64,000 nt of DNA from JADZFO01 sp964512635. GTDB taxonomy: Bacteria; 4484-113; JAFGCY01. Each line of letters opens with the position of its first letter. Position 1 is the first letter of the stretch. Under the pieces are notes generated by a model, which saw nothing but the letters and a program-made list of their open reading frames with translations, had not been told where the DNA came from and did not search any database. Positions 24,726 through 33,532 of the stretch are shown here, in pieces. The stretch spans positions 1 to 64,000 of the forward strand of contig CAZEJB010000022.1 of assembly GCA_964512635.1 (NCBI GenBank). The letters are read 5' to 3'. The position numbers and the translations under genes were made by a program.

Positions 24726-27479
24726 ATGCGTCCGTTGCACCGCACCTGCCATCCACTCCTGCTAGTGCTGGCCCTGATCGGGCTTGGCAGCCTTCTTCCC
24801 GGGCTGGCCCAGGCCGGGCCGGAAGAAGTCAACGAGTACAAGCTGAGCAACGGTCTGAAAGTGCTGCTGATTGAGAACCACGACGCGCCGGTGATCAGCT
24901 TCTATGTGGTCTATCGCGTTGGCTCCAAAAACGAGCGCCCCGGCATCACCGGCATTAGCCACCTGCTTGAGCACATGATGTTCAAGACCACGGCAAAGCA
25001 CCCGCTGGGCGACTTCGACAAGCTGCTGCAGCCGGTTGGAGCGCAGCACAACGCCTCGACCTGGAACGACCGCACGATCTATTTCGAGACCATCCCGGCC
25101 AGCGCGATCGACCTCTCGCTGGAGCTGGAGTCCGACCGCATGCGCGGCGCCCTGATGCTGGCTGAGGACCATCGTCTTGAAATGCCGGTAGTGCGCAACG
25201 AGCTGGAGCAGGACGAGGACTCGCCCCAGGGCCAGCTCAACGACGAAATGATGGCCAACGCTTTTAAGGCACATCCATACGGCATCCCTGTGATCGGCTG
25301 GGTCGACGATGTCGAGGGCATTACGGCGACCGACCTGAAGGAATACTACGACCGCTGGTACCAGCCGGACAATGCCTTCATCGTCGCTGTCGGTGATTTC
25401 AATTCCGCCGAGCTGTACGAGAAGATCAGCCAGCACTTCGGCCCGATCCCCGCCAGCGGTCATGTCACACCGCGACTGCCGCAGGAACCAAAGCAGCGCG
25501 GCGAGCGCCGCTTCACCATCAAGCGCAGCGGCGATGTGGACTATCTGCAGATCGCCTGGCACATCCCCGACAACCGCAACAAGGACTGCTATGCACTGCA
25601 GGTTCTGGCCAGCATCCTGGGCCGCGGCAGGACCAGCCGGCTTTATCCGGCAATGGTGGACAGCGGATTGACCACGGGGGCCAGCGCATCCAGCGGCGGT
25701 TTCAACTTCTCCGATCCCAGCCTCTTTGAACTGGATGCATCGGTCAGCCCAGGTGTTGATCCGGCCACAGTGGAAGCAGCATTGTATGCGGAGGTTCAGC
25801 GCCTGATCGACGACGGGGTCAGCCCGGACGAACTCGCGCGGGCCAAGAAGCAGGAGCGTGTGAACTACGTCTTCGCCGCCGATAACCTGGCGTCCCAGGC
25901 GCGCAACCTGATCAATTTCGAAACCTATGGCGGCGACTGGCGACGGATGTACGACTACCTGCCCGGCATCGAAGCGGTTACCCCAGCAGACGTTCAGCGA
26001 GTGGCGGCAATGTACCTGACCCAGGATAACAGGACGGTCGGACTTTATGACGCCCAGCCCAGTGGAGAAGGCGAGGGCGGCGGCCCCGCCGCAGACGGCC
26101 GGTCCAGCGGCCATGCCTATATGCCCGACCCATGGGATGAGTCTTACTATGGCGGCGTTTCGATGCTGCCCGACACAGAAGTACCAATTGGCAGCGAGAT
26201 AAGTCTGGGTGCAGAACTGCCATCCGACTATGCCTCGGTGTTCACGCTCAGTAACGGCCTGACCGTGGTGGTGCGAGAGAGTCATGACAACATCAGTGTG
26301 AACATGGCAGGACTGGTGCGCGCGGGCTCCGTAGACGAACCGGCGGATAAGGCTGGTCTGGCCAGCCTGGCGATCGGCATGCTCAGCCGTGGTACGCAAG
26401 AACACAGTAAACAGCAGCTGGCAGAGATTGCCGAGAATGACGGCATTCGACTGGGCTTTGGCGCCGGCCGTGAGAGCTTCTCGGTCTCGGGCCGCTGTTT
26501 GAGCGAGGATCTCGGCAAGATGCTTGACCTGCTGCAGGCTGAGCTTCTGACGCCCAGCTTCCCGCCCGAGGAGCTGGAGCGTCTGCGTCAACAGACTCTG
26601 GCCGGCCTGCTGGAAGCGGACAATGATACTGGCACAGCAGCCCGTCTGGCGGCCCTGGCAGCGCTCTACGGCGAGGGCCATCCCTATGCCCGCCTGGTGG
26701 ACGGAACGGAGGAGGGCGTCAAGTCAGTCACCGTTGACGACATCAAAACCTGGTACAAGACGCACAGCATTCCAGAGGGCGCGATCCTCACCTTTGTGGG
26801 AGATGTGGATACATCCAGCCTGCGTGAGCAGCTGGAGCAGCGCCTCGGGGCGTGGACCGGCACCGCCGCCGACCGCAGCGCTCTGCTGGCTCGCAGCACT
26901 GAAGCGCATACGCCGACCCAGCGCAGCATCAGCCTGCCGATGGCCGACAAGCGGGATGTCAGCCTGCTTTGGCTGGGACCAAGCGGCCCGGTCGCGGATT
27001 ACAGTCTACCCACACGTCAGCTGGCCAACTACATCTTTGGCGGCGGTTTCACTACGCGTCTGAACGGCCGTCTGCGTATCGCTGAAGGTCTGACATACGG
27101 GGCTCGCAGTGGCTTTGACGACAACCTGACCCCGGGCCTGTGGAGTGCGACTGCAGAGGTTAACGCGATGAACATAGCCAAGGCCAGGGCTGCGACGGCT
27201 GAAGAACTGGCGGCCTACTTCAAGGACGGGCCAACCGATGAAGAGATAGCCACCGCCCGGGCATACATGAGCGGCAGCTATGAAGTCAGGCTGGCGTCCA
27301 AGAGCGCACTGGTCAGCGCATTGACTGACGCAGTTTATCGTGGTCTTGGCGTCGATTATGTCCGCACCTACTCCGAGCAGGTCGCGGCGGTCAGCGCTGA
27401 TGACGTGCGCGCGGTGATTCGCTCTGCGATGAACCCGGATAACCTGGTCTATGTCGAGGCCGGGACACTAACAGAGTAG
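24726..27479 (+). CDS. M16-family zinc metallopeptidase, two-domain
   Basis: 917 aa from the ATG at 24726 (GGAGG upstream). Signal peptide ending LPGLAQA-GPEE. The N-terminal M16 half has the inverted zinc motif HLLEH (residues 79-83) and the downstream ELEQDEDSPQ glutamate. The second half (from about residue 500, VFTLSNGLTVVVRES) is a related fold without HxxEH, as in pitrilysin/PqqL-like proteins where it closes the chamber. Probably periplasmic. Divergent from the hydroxyacyl-CoA dehydrogenase. Confidence 0.9.
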   Translation: MRPLHRTCHPLLLVLALIGLGSLLPGLAQAGPEEVNEYKLSNGLKVLLIENHDAPVISFYVVYRVGSKNERPGITGISHLLEHMMFKTTAKHPLGDFDKLLQPVGAQHNASTWNDRTIYFETIPASAIDLSLELESDRMRGALMLAEDHRLEMPVVRNELEQDEDSPQGQLNDEMMANAFKAHPYGIPVIGWVDDVEGITATDLKEYYDRWYQPDNAFIVAVGDFNSAELYEKISQHFGPIPASGHVTPRLPQEPKQRGERRFTIKRSGDVDYLQIAWHIPDNRNKDCYALQVLASILGRGRTSRLYPAMVDSGLTTGASASSGGFNFSDPSLFELDASVSPGVDPATVEAALYAEVQRLIDDGVSPDELARAKKQERVNYVFAADNLASQARNLINFETYGGDWRRMYDYLPGIEAVTPADVQRVAAMYLTQDNRTVGLYDAQPSGEGEGGGPAADGRSSGHAYMPDPWDESYYGGVSMLPDTEVPIGSEISLGAELPSDYASVFTLSNGLTVVVRESHDNISVNMAGLVRAGSVDEPADKAGLASLAIGMLSRGTQEHSKQQLAEIAENDGIRLGFGAGRESFSVSGRCLSEDLGKMLDLLQAELLTPSFPPEELERLRQQTLAGLLEADNDTGTAARLAALAALYGEGHPYARLVDGTEEGVKSVTVDDIKTWYKTHSIPEGAILTFVGDVDTSSLREQLEQRLGAWTGTAADRSALLARSTEAHTPTQRSISLPMADKRDVSLLWLGPSGPVADYSLPTRQLANYIFGGGFTTRLNGRLRIAEGLTYGARSGFDDNLTPGLWSATAEVNAMNIAKARAATAEELAAYFKDGPTDEEIATARAYMSGSYEVRLASKSALVSALTDAVYRGLGVDYVRTYSEQVAAVSADDVRAVIRSAMNPDNLVYVEAGTLTE

Positions 27480-27591
27480 GGGCCGAGCTTGTCCGCGCGT
27501 TACTTACCGGCCGAGCTAGTCTCGGCCCTATGCTGAGAGAGAGCGTCTAGCCGACAACCTTTTCTTTGTAGGGGCCGACAACGTTGTTTTT

Positions 27592-27617
27592 GTAGGGGCG
27601 GGGCAGAGTCCCCGCCC
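27592..27617 (+). repeat. REP palindrome (GTAG head)
   Basis: GTAG followed by GGGCGGGG-CAGAGT-CCCCGCCC. Confidence 0.65.
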
Positions 27618-27635
27618 TCTTCCAGTGCGGGGGAA

Positions 27636-27658
27636 GGCGGGTCAAGACCCGCCACTAC
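27636..27658 (-). repeat. REP palindrome (GTAG head)
   Basis: On the minus strand GTAG-T followed by GGCGGGT-CTTG-ACCCGCC. It points toward the copy at 27592, so the two form a BIME-like inverted pair. Confidence 0.65.
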
Positions 27659-27811
27659 TTCGCATGACGAAGCGCATGGAACGGAGGGTCACAGCTAGCC
27701 TGGGCCCGCGGCAAGACCCATTCCTGGCTGCCGCCCATCTACCTTCCCTTCTTCCTTTTGCCTTCCGCCTTTCTCGTACCTCGCCCCTGATCCCTGGTCC
27801 TTTCTTCCGCC

Positions 27812-28330
27812 TTAGGCCTTCTCTTCAAGCAGCTCGCTCATCCGCATTGGCCGGGTGTACATGGCGATGCCGCCCTGTTCGTCGCGCGGCCACTGGCTTT
27901 CCGGCCGGTCCCAGTACAGCTCTACACCGTTCTCATCCGGGTCCTCAAGGTACAGCGCCAGGCTGACGCCGTGGTCGGACGCCCCGCCCAGCGGCCAGCG
28001 CGCCGCCTCCAGGCGGCGGTAGGCATCCGCCAGCGCTTCGCGAGTCGGGTAGAGGATCGCCACATGGAACAGACCCGTGTGCCCCGGCGGGGGAGGATCC
28101 GCCCCGGCGCTGTCCCAGGTGTTCAAGCCGATGTGGTGGTGGTAGCCGCCGGCGCTGAGGAACACGGCCTGCCCGCCATAGCGCTGGGTCACCTCGAAAC
28201 CCAGGATGTCGCGGTAGAAGCGCAGGCTGCGCTCGATGTCCGCCACCTTCAGGTGGACATGTCCAATGCGTGTACCTGGATCGACCGGGTTGAAGTCTTC
28301 CTGCACCTGCTTAGCGTAACTGATGCTCAT
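27812..28330 (-). CDS. VOC/glyoxalase-fold dioxygenase-like protein
   Basis: 172 aa. One vicinal oxygen chelate domain, with metal-site candidates in IGHVHLKVADIERSLRFYRD, HHIGLN, GLFHVAI and NGVELYWDRP, resembling the first half of catechol 2,3-dioxygenases of the CatE type. A C-terminal tail (GGIAMYTRPMRMSELLEE) follows. Full CatE proteins are about twice as long, so this single-domain form probably works as a dimer. Substrate unknown. Confidence 0.8.
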   Translation of the reverse strand: MSISYAKQVQEDFNPVDPGTRIGHVHLKVADIERSLRFYRDILGFEVTQRYGGQAVFLSAGGYHHHIGLNTWDSAGADPPPPGHTGLFHVAILYPTREALADAYRRLEAARWPLGGASDHGVSLALYLEDPDENGVELYWDRPESQWPRDEQGGIAMYTRPMRMSELLEEKA

Positions 28331-28464
28331 GCCTCAAATACCCGGTCAGAGTAGTTAGACATCTAACGAAAATCATTTTTTGGCTCCAGGCATCACCAAA
28401 CGCTCATTGGAGTTGTCATAGTTCTTGTCAGAGGGCTGCTGGCATGAAACACCGGGAGCCTGAA

Positions 28465-28806
28465 ATGCGTTTTCTCATCCTGACTTGCCTTTGCTTCTCC
28501 CTGCTTGCCGCGGCCTCATGTTCGGGGCCAGGAATCGCGACCGAACTCAATTCGCGCCAGACTGCCGAAGGAAGCGGGCTGGACCCCTATGGGGGCAAGG
28601 GCGCCTCAGGCGGCGCCTGCATCGATCCAAATGGCCGCGAAGCTTCGCAGGGCAGTGGAATTGACCCCAATGGACGCGAGTCTTCCTATACCGCCTGTAT
28701 CGATCCGAATGGCCGGACAGTCTCCGCCGGGTCGGCCATGGATCCCAACGGAGAGGATGGCGATGGCGGCGAAGAGGCAGAACTCAAAGCCCAGTGGATG
28801 GATTAG
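28465..28806 (+). CDS. Small lipoprotein with D-P-N-G repeats (1 of 4)
   Basis: 113 aa from the ATG at 28465 (CGGGAG upstream); an ATG at 28444 is also in frame. Lipobox AAASC. The mature part is built of ~13-residue repeats headed by I/M/L-D-P-N/Y-G-R: IDPNGREASQGSG, IDPNGRESSYTAC, IDPNGRTVSAGSA, ending in an acidic tail and LKAQWMD. First of four such genes in a row. Asp-Pro-Asn-Gly is a strong beta-turn former, so a small stacked-hairpin structure is likely (inference). Function unknown. Confidence 0.75.
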   Translation: MRFLILTCLCFSLLAAASCSGPGIATELNSRQTAEGSGLDPYGGKGASGGACIDPNGREASQGSGIDPNGRESSYTACIDPNGRTVSAGSAMDPNGEDGDGGEEAELKAQWMD

Positions 28807-28835
28807 GACATGCCGGAATGGCAAGGGAGATAGAA

Positions 28836-29114
28836 ATGAAGCAAGTGATAGCCCTGACTGTTTTGAGCGTTCTGTTCGCGCTGCTTTGCTCCTGCAGCGC
28901 AGAGTTCGGTGGTCGTGAAGTCTCTGAGGGGGCTTTTATCGACCCCAATGGCGGCAAGAGCGGCTCGGCCGGAATTGTTATCGACCCTAACGGCGGCAAG
29001 AGCGGCTCGGCCGGCGTGATCATCGACCCCAATGGCGGCAAAGGAAGTTCTTCGCGCGGCACGATGGATCCTGACGGCAGGACAGTCTCGCTGCGCGCGG
29101 AATGGATGGACTAG
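28836..29114 (+). CDS. Small lipoprotein with D-P-N-G repeats (2 of 4)
   Basis: 92 aa. ATG with AAGGGAG upstream. Lipobox LLCSC. The repeats are 14 residues and very regular: IDPNGGKSGSAGIV, IDPNGGKSGSAGVI, IDPNGGKGSSSRGT, then MDPDGRTVSLRAEWMD. The first two repeats are nearly identical in DNA as well (42-nt unit from 28938), indicating recent duplication. The C-terminal A-x-W-M-D matches gene 1. Confidence 0.75.
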   Translation: MKQVIALTVLSVLFALLCSCSAEFGGREVSEGAFIDPNGGKSGSAGIVIDPNGGKSGSAGVIIDPNGGKGSSSRGTMDPDGRTVSLRAEWMD

Positions 29115-29157
29115 GCTCCACTGTCAAAGCTTGAGTCTGCAGTTCTGGAGGTTGGAA

Positions 29158-29436
29158 ATGAAGTCACTTCTCGGCGCAATCGCACTCGCTGCTGTCCTGA
29201 TACAGGCCTCCTGCGGCGCCTCAACCCTTAATCGCGAAGTTTCTGATGGACGCGGCATCGACCCCAACGGTGATAAGGGCGTCTCGGTCGGTCCACGTAT
29301 GGACGATAACGGCCGCAGTGCATCTAACGGGAGTCATATGGACCCCAACGGCCGCACTGTTTCTGCAGGAACCTGCATCGACCCAAACGGCGGCGACAAC
29401 GCTGACGGCGGTCCAGGCATGGACCCAACTGAATAG
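29158..29436 (+). CDS. Small lipoprotein with D-P-N-G repeats (3 of 4)
   Basis: 92 aa. GGAGG upstream of the ATG. Lipobox IQASC. Five repeat heads: GIDPNGDKG, RMDDNGRSA, HMDPNGRTV, CIDPNGGDN, GMDPTE. The protein stops in the middle of the last repeat, as does gene 4. Confidence 0.75.
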   Translation: MKSLLGAIALAAVLIQASCGASTLNREVSDGRGIDPNGDKGVSVGPRMDDNGRSASNGSHMDPNGRTVSAGTCIDPNGGDNADGGPGMDPTE

Positions 29437-29468
29437 CGCCGCTCGAAAATTACCAGCTGAGGTGTATT

Positions 29469-29750
29469 ATGCGTTACTATGTAATACTCGCCGCCGTGGT
29501 AGTGATGTGCTGCTGTGGCTGTGGAGCAGATTCTGTCGGCGCACTCGATGCACGCGATGCATCGGTCAGCGTACGCATTGACCCCAATGGTCACGAGGTA
29601 TCAAGCGGGACCAGTCTCGATCCCAGCGGGCGCGAGACCTCAAGCGGTACAAGCATTGATCCCAGCGGCCGAAGCGTTTCCTCCGGCGTGTGTATCGACC
29701 CTGTTGGCTCGGCAGTTGACGGCGGCGGAGCTATGGATCCCAACGGCTAG
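29469..29750 (+). CDS. Small lipoprotein with D-P-N-G repeats (4 of 4)
   Basis: 93 aa. GAGGTG upstream of the ATG. Cys-rich lipobox region VVMCCCGC. Repeats RIDPNGHEVSSGTS, LDPSGRETSSGTS, IDPSGRSVSSGVC, IDPVGSAVDGGGA, MDPNG. The consensus across all four proteins is (I/M)DPNGR-xxSxGxx. Confidence 0.75.
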   Translation: MRYYVILAAVVVMCCCGCGADSVGALDARDASVSVRIDPNGHEVSSGTSLDPSGRETSSGTSIDPSGRSVSSGVCIDPVGSAVDGGGAMDPNG

Positions 29751-29789
29751 CAACATCCTCCTGGCGGCGGTCAGCGCACCTGAAGATGC

Positions 29790-29795
29790 TAAGCT
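29790..29795 (+). promoter_or_regulatory. -10 box TAAGCT, leaderless start
   Basis: TAAGCT, 6 nt, then the GTG at 29802. Confidence 0.5.
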
Positions 29796-29801
29796 CTGAA
29801 G

Positions 29802-30728
29802 GTGGACCGCCGCCGCAATCTGCTCGGATGGATCGCCCTTGGGCTGAGCACAGCGCTCGCCTGCTTCTGGGCCTTCTGGGGAGTCATGGAGAACTTCCAC
29901 GAAGGCTGGTGGATGCCATCCCTCGGCCTGCGCCTGCTGTGGACGCTGGCCTATCTTGGCCCGATGCTGATCTGTATGGGCCTGGGCTTGATCGGGCTGC
30001 GCTGGCCGCGCCTGGGCGCAGCTGCGTGGATATTGCTCGGTCTGGTTTTCAGCTTCTTCGTTTTCAACCGGATGGCGGATGCAGTCAGTCCTGGCGTAAT
30101 CCTGAGCTGGTTGCCTTTGACTCTCCCGTTGTTCGCGATTGGACTGCTTTGGTTCTGCGGGCGCCCACTGCCCCTGAAAGTCGCCTACCGCCTCGCCATA
30201 GGCTTACCGCTGCTGGTGGCTCTGGCTTTCGGACTTGAGCCGGCGATCCGGGTCAGCCAACGCACAGACGACGGACTGCGCGGTCTGCGTCTAGTCCAGG
30301 GCAACGGAGTAAGCCTGATCTGGGCACCGGCAGGTCCAGGCTGGGTCGTGGATGCGCAGCATGCCTGCACATGGCAGGAAGCGCAGGTCATCTGCTCCCA
30401 CTTAAGCGCAGATGGTACGAGGCTGGAAGCAGAGCCTCAGAACATCTGGCGCCTGCCCACAGTGGAGGAAGCGTCTGCCTCCCTGACACGCGGCGGCCGC
30501 AATGCCGGCGGCACGTGGGATGGCATAGCCAAAGGCGCAAGCTATCAGACTAAGCCGGACAAGGAATCGCCGCTGTGGGTGGTTTACGCCGAGACGATCT
30601 ACTGGTGGACGGCCAGCGAGGATGGGCCCGAGCGTGCCTTCCGAATTGCCTTTAACGGCGAGGTCCTGTCGATGCCGAAGGAGCGCTCAATGGGGACGAT
30701 GGGCTTTCGCGCCGTGCGGGAGCCCTAG
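29802..30728 (+). CDS. Membrane protein with C-terminal DUF1566-like domain
   Basis: 308 aa, GTG start. Four to five membrane helices in residues 8-145 (LLGWIALGLSTALACFWAFWG, LLVALAF). Then an extracytoplasmic C-terminal domain with CTWQEAQVICSHL, IWRLPTVEEA, IYWWTASEDGPERAFRIAF and MGFRAVRE, the pattern of DUF1566/Lcl C-terminal domains. Its stop is shared with the convergent gene: both stop codons lie inside CTAG at 30725-30728. Confidence 0.75.
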   Translation: MDRRRNLLGWIALGLSTALACFWAFWGVMENFHEGWWMPSLGLRLLWTLAYLGPMLICMGLGLIGLRWPRLGAAAWILLGLVFSFFVFNRMADAVSPGVILSWLPLTLPLFAIGLLWFCGRPLPLKVAYRLAIGLPLLVALAFGLEPAIRVSQRTDDGLRGLRLVQGNGVSLIWAPAGPGWVVDAQHACTWQEAQVICSHLSADGTRLEAEPQNIWRLPTVEEASASLTRGGRNAGGTWDGIAKGASYQTKPDKESPLWVVYAETIYWWTASEDGPERAFRIAFNGEVLSMPKERSMGTMGFRAVREP

Positions 30729-31816
30729 GGTGTACGCGTTTCGTCGGCTCCTGCGTCTGCCTCATCGCCGTCGTCACCTGCTGCCGGTTCTCCCAAAGGG
30801 GCTCTCTCAGCATTAGCTGCTGTAGGAGAATCAGCATGGAAGGTTGAGGCAGTCTCTCTGCTGAACTCACGCAGCTCGATCCGATAGCCGGTATAGCTGT
30901 CGCCAACAAGAAACTCCGCCGGAAAGCCTTCGGGGAAGATGGGCCGGCCCACCGCGGACATGGTATCGGCGAGCTGTTTAATGGTAGTGAAGTGCCCGAG
31001 CAAAACCTCGAGACTACCGTCTGGAAGGATGTAGTAGTCCGTGCGGCTTCCAAGAACAGTTGTTTCGCTGTGTTCAAGGTCGAAGCCGGCCTGGATCAGT
31101 TGGTCGCCCAGGCCATCAAGGTTCACCTCACTTTCAGACCCGGAAGTGAAATAGGCAATGGAACTGGTGTAGCCGGCTGTACCTGCCGCGCCGCGCTCAA
31201 TCATTGACGGCTGCAGGCGATAGATCACGGCGCCAGGAGGCGCGTACAGAAATCCGGCAGCGGAGCCGGGCAGCAGGGCAGGGTAGGCAACCTTGATCCT
31301 CTCGGCCAGCGCCTGGTTCATGGCCTCAAAACCCTGACGGACTTTTGTATCAAGCTGCTTGGCCATGAATGGCACCAGCAGGCCCTCGAAGCTCTCGCCA
31401 TGTACAAACTTGACCCAGCCGTCCGGCTGCCCCTCGGTATCGATCACAAAATAGTGGCGGCCGTCGAAAACACGGGCCATGCCCACCTGACCCAGCCAGC
31501 GAAGCTCGTGGCCGGGCTCTGCGGAGAGTACCCTCGGAGTGAAGTGCTGAGACTTGCCGCCCGGCGGTTCAATGGTGACGCTGAGAGTCTGGCCGGCTTC
31601 GGGGGTACCACTGATCTGTTTGATGAAGGGGTTCCACTCGGGGTAAGTCTCGAAATTGGTCAGTACTGACCAGACCTGCTCAGGAGTGGCATTGATCTCA
31701 ATGCTGGTTTCAACCAGGGTATGGCACTTGCTAAGGGTGAGCAGCGCCAGCACGAGCATCAACAGCCCGATGAAGACGAACCACCAGTTGACGCGTTTGC
31801 GGGGAGAATCCGGCAT
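30725..31816 (-). CDS. SRPBCC-domain membrane-anchored protein
   Basis: 363 aa. An N-terminal anchor (VFIGLLMLVLALLTL) is followed by an SRPBCC/START-like ligand-binding domain (about 35-175: IEINATPEQVWSVLTNFETYPEWNPFI is the classic opening, then GHELRWLGQ and FVHGESFEGLLVPFM). The C-terminal 190 residues match nothing I know, and end in an Ala/Asp/Glu-rich tail. Candidate -10 CATAAT 7 nt upstream of the ATG; no ribosome site. Confidence 0.75.
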   Translation of the reverse strand: MPDSPRKRVNWWFVFIGLLMLVLALLTLSKCHTLVETSIEINATPEQVWSVLTNFETYPEWNPFIKQISGTPEAGQTLSVTIEPPGGKSQHFTPRVLSAEPGHELRWLGQVGMARVFDGRHYFVIDTEGQPDGWVKFVHGESFEGLLVPFMAKQLDTKVRQGFEAMNQALAERIKVAYPALLPGSAAGFLYAPPGAVIYRLQPSMIERGAAGTAGYTSSIAYFTSGSESEVNLDGLGDQLIQAGFDLEHSETTVLGSRTDYYILPDGSLEVLLGHFTTIKQLADTMSAVGRPIFPEGFPAEFLVGDSYTGYRIELREFSRETASTFHADSPTAANAERAPLGEPAAGDDGDEADAGADETRTP

Positions 31817-31892
31817 GCGCGGAATTATGCCTTACGCGCAGCTCGTCTGCCTTTCATTCGACTCGCCAGTATTCTCCAGCAGATTGCAGGGA

Positions 31893-33473
31893 CTAATCAC
31901 CGGCTGCAGGCGGGCCGTTGCTCCATTCAAACACGACCCGGCCATCGGTCTCGTAACTCAGCTCGTGCTGTTGGCTGGCCCAGAGGGCAAAGGTGGCGCG
32001 CTGCTCCAGACCGGTCAGACCGGGGCCATAGGGGTCTTCGGCGAAAGGATAGCCATCGCCGCCAGAGCCGACGAAGTCGGTGACGAGCAGAGTGTATTCT
32101 CGGCTGTCGTCCAGCGGCTCGCCACCGATGCTTGCTTCTGCCAGCTTGCCGTCGAGGTAGCGCAGGCGCATGCCGCTGACCTGCGGGAAGCCGCCATCGC
32201 CCCACTGACTACCGCCATGCGCCAGGACTTCCCGCAGGCGGCTGCCGCTGACTTTGAGCCGCAGCAGGAAGTTATCATATGGCAGCATCTCATATAGCGC
32301 ACCAAAGGTTATAGGGCCATTGTAAAGGCCGCTGCGGAAGTTGCCGCCGTTGAACAGCGCAACATCGGCGCCGACCTGCGCCCGCAGCGCGTCGGCGACC
32401 ATGTCGCCCAGTGCGCTTTCTTCCTGCCGGACCTTCTCAACGCTGAAGTCCTGCAGGCTGGTACAGACCACTTTACTCATCTCGGCTTCAAAGCGATCGT
32501 TGTAGTCTCCTACCAGAGCCTTAAGGCCGTCATCCTCGGGCAGCCCCGGCGACATCGGCACAAACTCGCTGGTGTAGCCGGCCAGGCTGAAGCGCTCGCC
32601 GGGCCCGCTGCGAGTGAAGCTCAGGCGCAGCACGCCGAGCTGTACCCCAAAACAGCCATCCTGGGTCACCACCACATTACCAACTTGTGTGGGGTCGTCG
32701 AGAAATGTGTGCGTATGTCCACCGACAATTACGTCAAGCTCTGGCACGGCTTTGGCCATGGCCAGATCCCGGTTGTAGCCCTGATGGCCAAGGGCGATGA
32801 CAATGTCACAGCCGATGCTGCGCAGATAGCCTGCAAGCTCCTTGACAACCGGAGTAGCAGGATAGATCAGCACCTGGTCCTTGATCTTGGGAATAGTCTC
32901 GCCGGCCAGGGTTTCCGTCGTCAGGCCGATGATGCCGATGCGGTAGTCGCCGCGTCGCAGGATGGTATAGGGTGCTGTCATCGGCACACCGCGCTCGCGG
33001 TCAATCACATTGCAGCTCAGCACGGGGAAGTTCACATCGTTGATGCGCCCGCGCAGAAGCTCATAGCCGAAGTCGAACTCGTGATTACCCACGGCCATTG
33101 CGTCGTAGCCCATCTGGTTCATGCACTCGAGATCCAGAAAGCCGGTCAGCAGGTTGCTCAGCGGCGTCCCCTGGAAAACATCCCCGCCGTCGAGCGTCAG
33201 CCAGTAATAGTCGAAATCGCTGCGGATGCGCTGCATGGCTGCGCGGCGCTTGGCCATGCCGCCCCAGCCCTCTTCGCCCTTCCACTTGAAAGGCAGGATA
33301 TGGCCGTGGCTGTCGTTGGTGCTGATGATGCCCAGCTTCAGCTCTTCAGCTCCGGCACGGGCGGGGAGCACCAGCAGGAGCGCTACCAGACCCGCAAGCA
33401 GGCCGGCGCCCCATTGCATTCCGAAAGTGATCTTGACATACTTTTGCAGCGAAGCGGTGTTCTGACGTGACAT
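31893..33473 (-). CDS. 5'-nucleotidase/UshA-family metallophosphatase
   Basis: 526 aa from the ATG at 33473 (GGGGGAG upstream). Signal peptide ends LPARAGA-EEL. The N-terminal calcineurin-like domain has all metal motifs: TNDSHGH, GGDVFQG, GNHEFDFG, ALGHQGYN, GGHTHT. The C-terminal 5'-nucleotidase domain has GDMVADALRAQVGADVALFNGGNFRSG and LVTDFVGSGGDGYPF. Periplasmic hydrolysis of nucleotides or UDP-sugars for salvage is the family role. Divergent from the membrane protein gene at 33533. Confidence 0.9.
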   Translation of the reverse strand: MSRQNTASLQKYVKITFGMQWGAGLLAGLVALLLVLPARAGAEELKLGIISTNDSHGHILPFKWKGEEGWGGMAKRRAAMQRIRSDFDYYWLTLDGGDVFQGTPLSNLLTGFLDLECMNQMGYDAMAVGNHEFDFGYELLRGRINDVNFPVLSCNVIDRERGVPMTAPYTILRRGDYRIGIIGLTTETLAGETIPKIKDQVLIYPATPVVKELAGYLRSIGCDIVIALGHQGYNRDLAMAKAVPELDVIVGGHTHTFLDDPTQVGNVVVTQDGCFGVQLGVLRLSFTRSGPGERFSLAGYTSEFVPMSPGLPEDDGLKALVGDYNDRFEAEMSKVVCTSLQDFSVEKVRQEESALGDMVADALRAQVGADVALFNGGNFRSGLYNGPITFGALYEMLPYDNFLLRLKVSGSRLREVLAHGGSQWGDGGFPQVSGMRLRYLDGKLAEASIGGEPLDDSREYTLLVTDFVGSGGDGYPFAEDPYGPGLTGLEQRATFALWASQQHELSYETDGRVVFEWSNGPPAAGD

Positions 33474-33520
33474 GGATAGCTCCCCCTTGGAATGACAATG
33501 ATAGCGCTGCGGGGTCGTGT

Positions 33521-33526
33521 TAACAT
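33521..33526 (+). promoter_or_regulatory. -10 box TAACAT, leaderless start
   Basis: TAACAT, 6 nt, then the GTG at 33533. Confidence 0.5.
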
Positions 33527-33532
33527 CAGGCC

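Larger units (their letters stand above)
27480..27811. other. REP-rich spacer
   Basis: 330 bp without a gene between convergent genes. It contains two GTAG-headed palindromes and a partial one (GTAGGGGCCGACAACGTTG at 27568), followed by low-complexity C/T-rich sequence. Confidence 0.6.

Noticed and set aside
24762..26681. 639-aa open frame antisense to the M16 peptidase
   Set aside because: It mirrors the codon structure of a strongly supported gene, has no start signal or family motif, and is a GC-rich shadow frame.
28465..29750. CRISPR-like periodicity
   Set aside because: The ~40-nt repeats are in-frame codons of lipoproteins, degenerate and without unique spacers.
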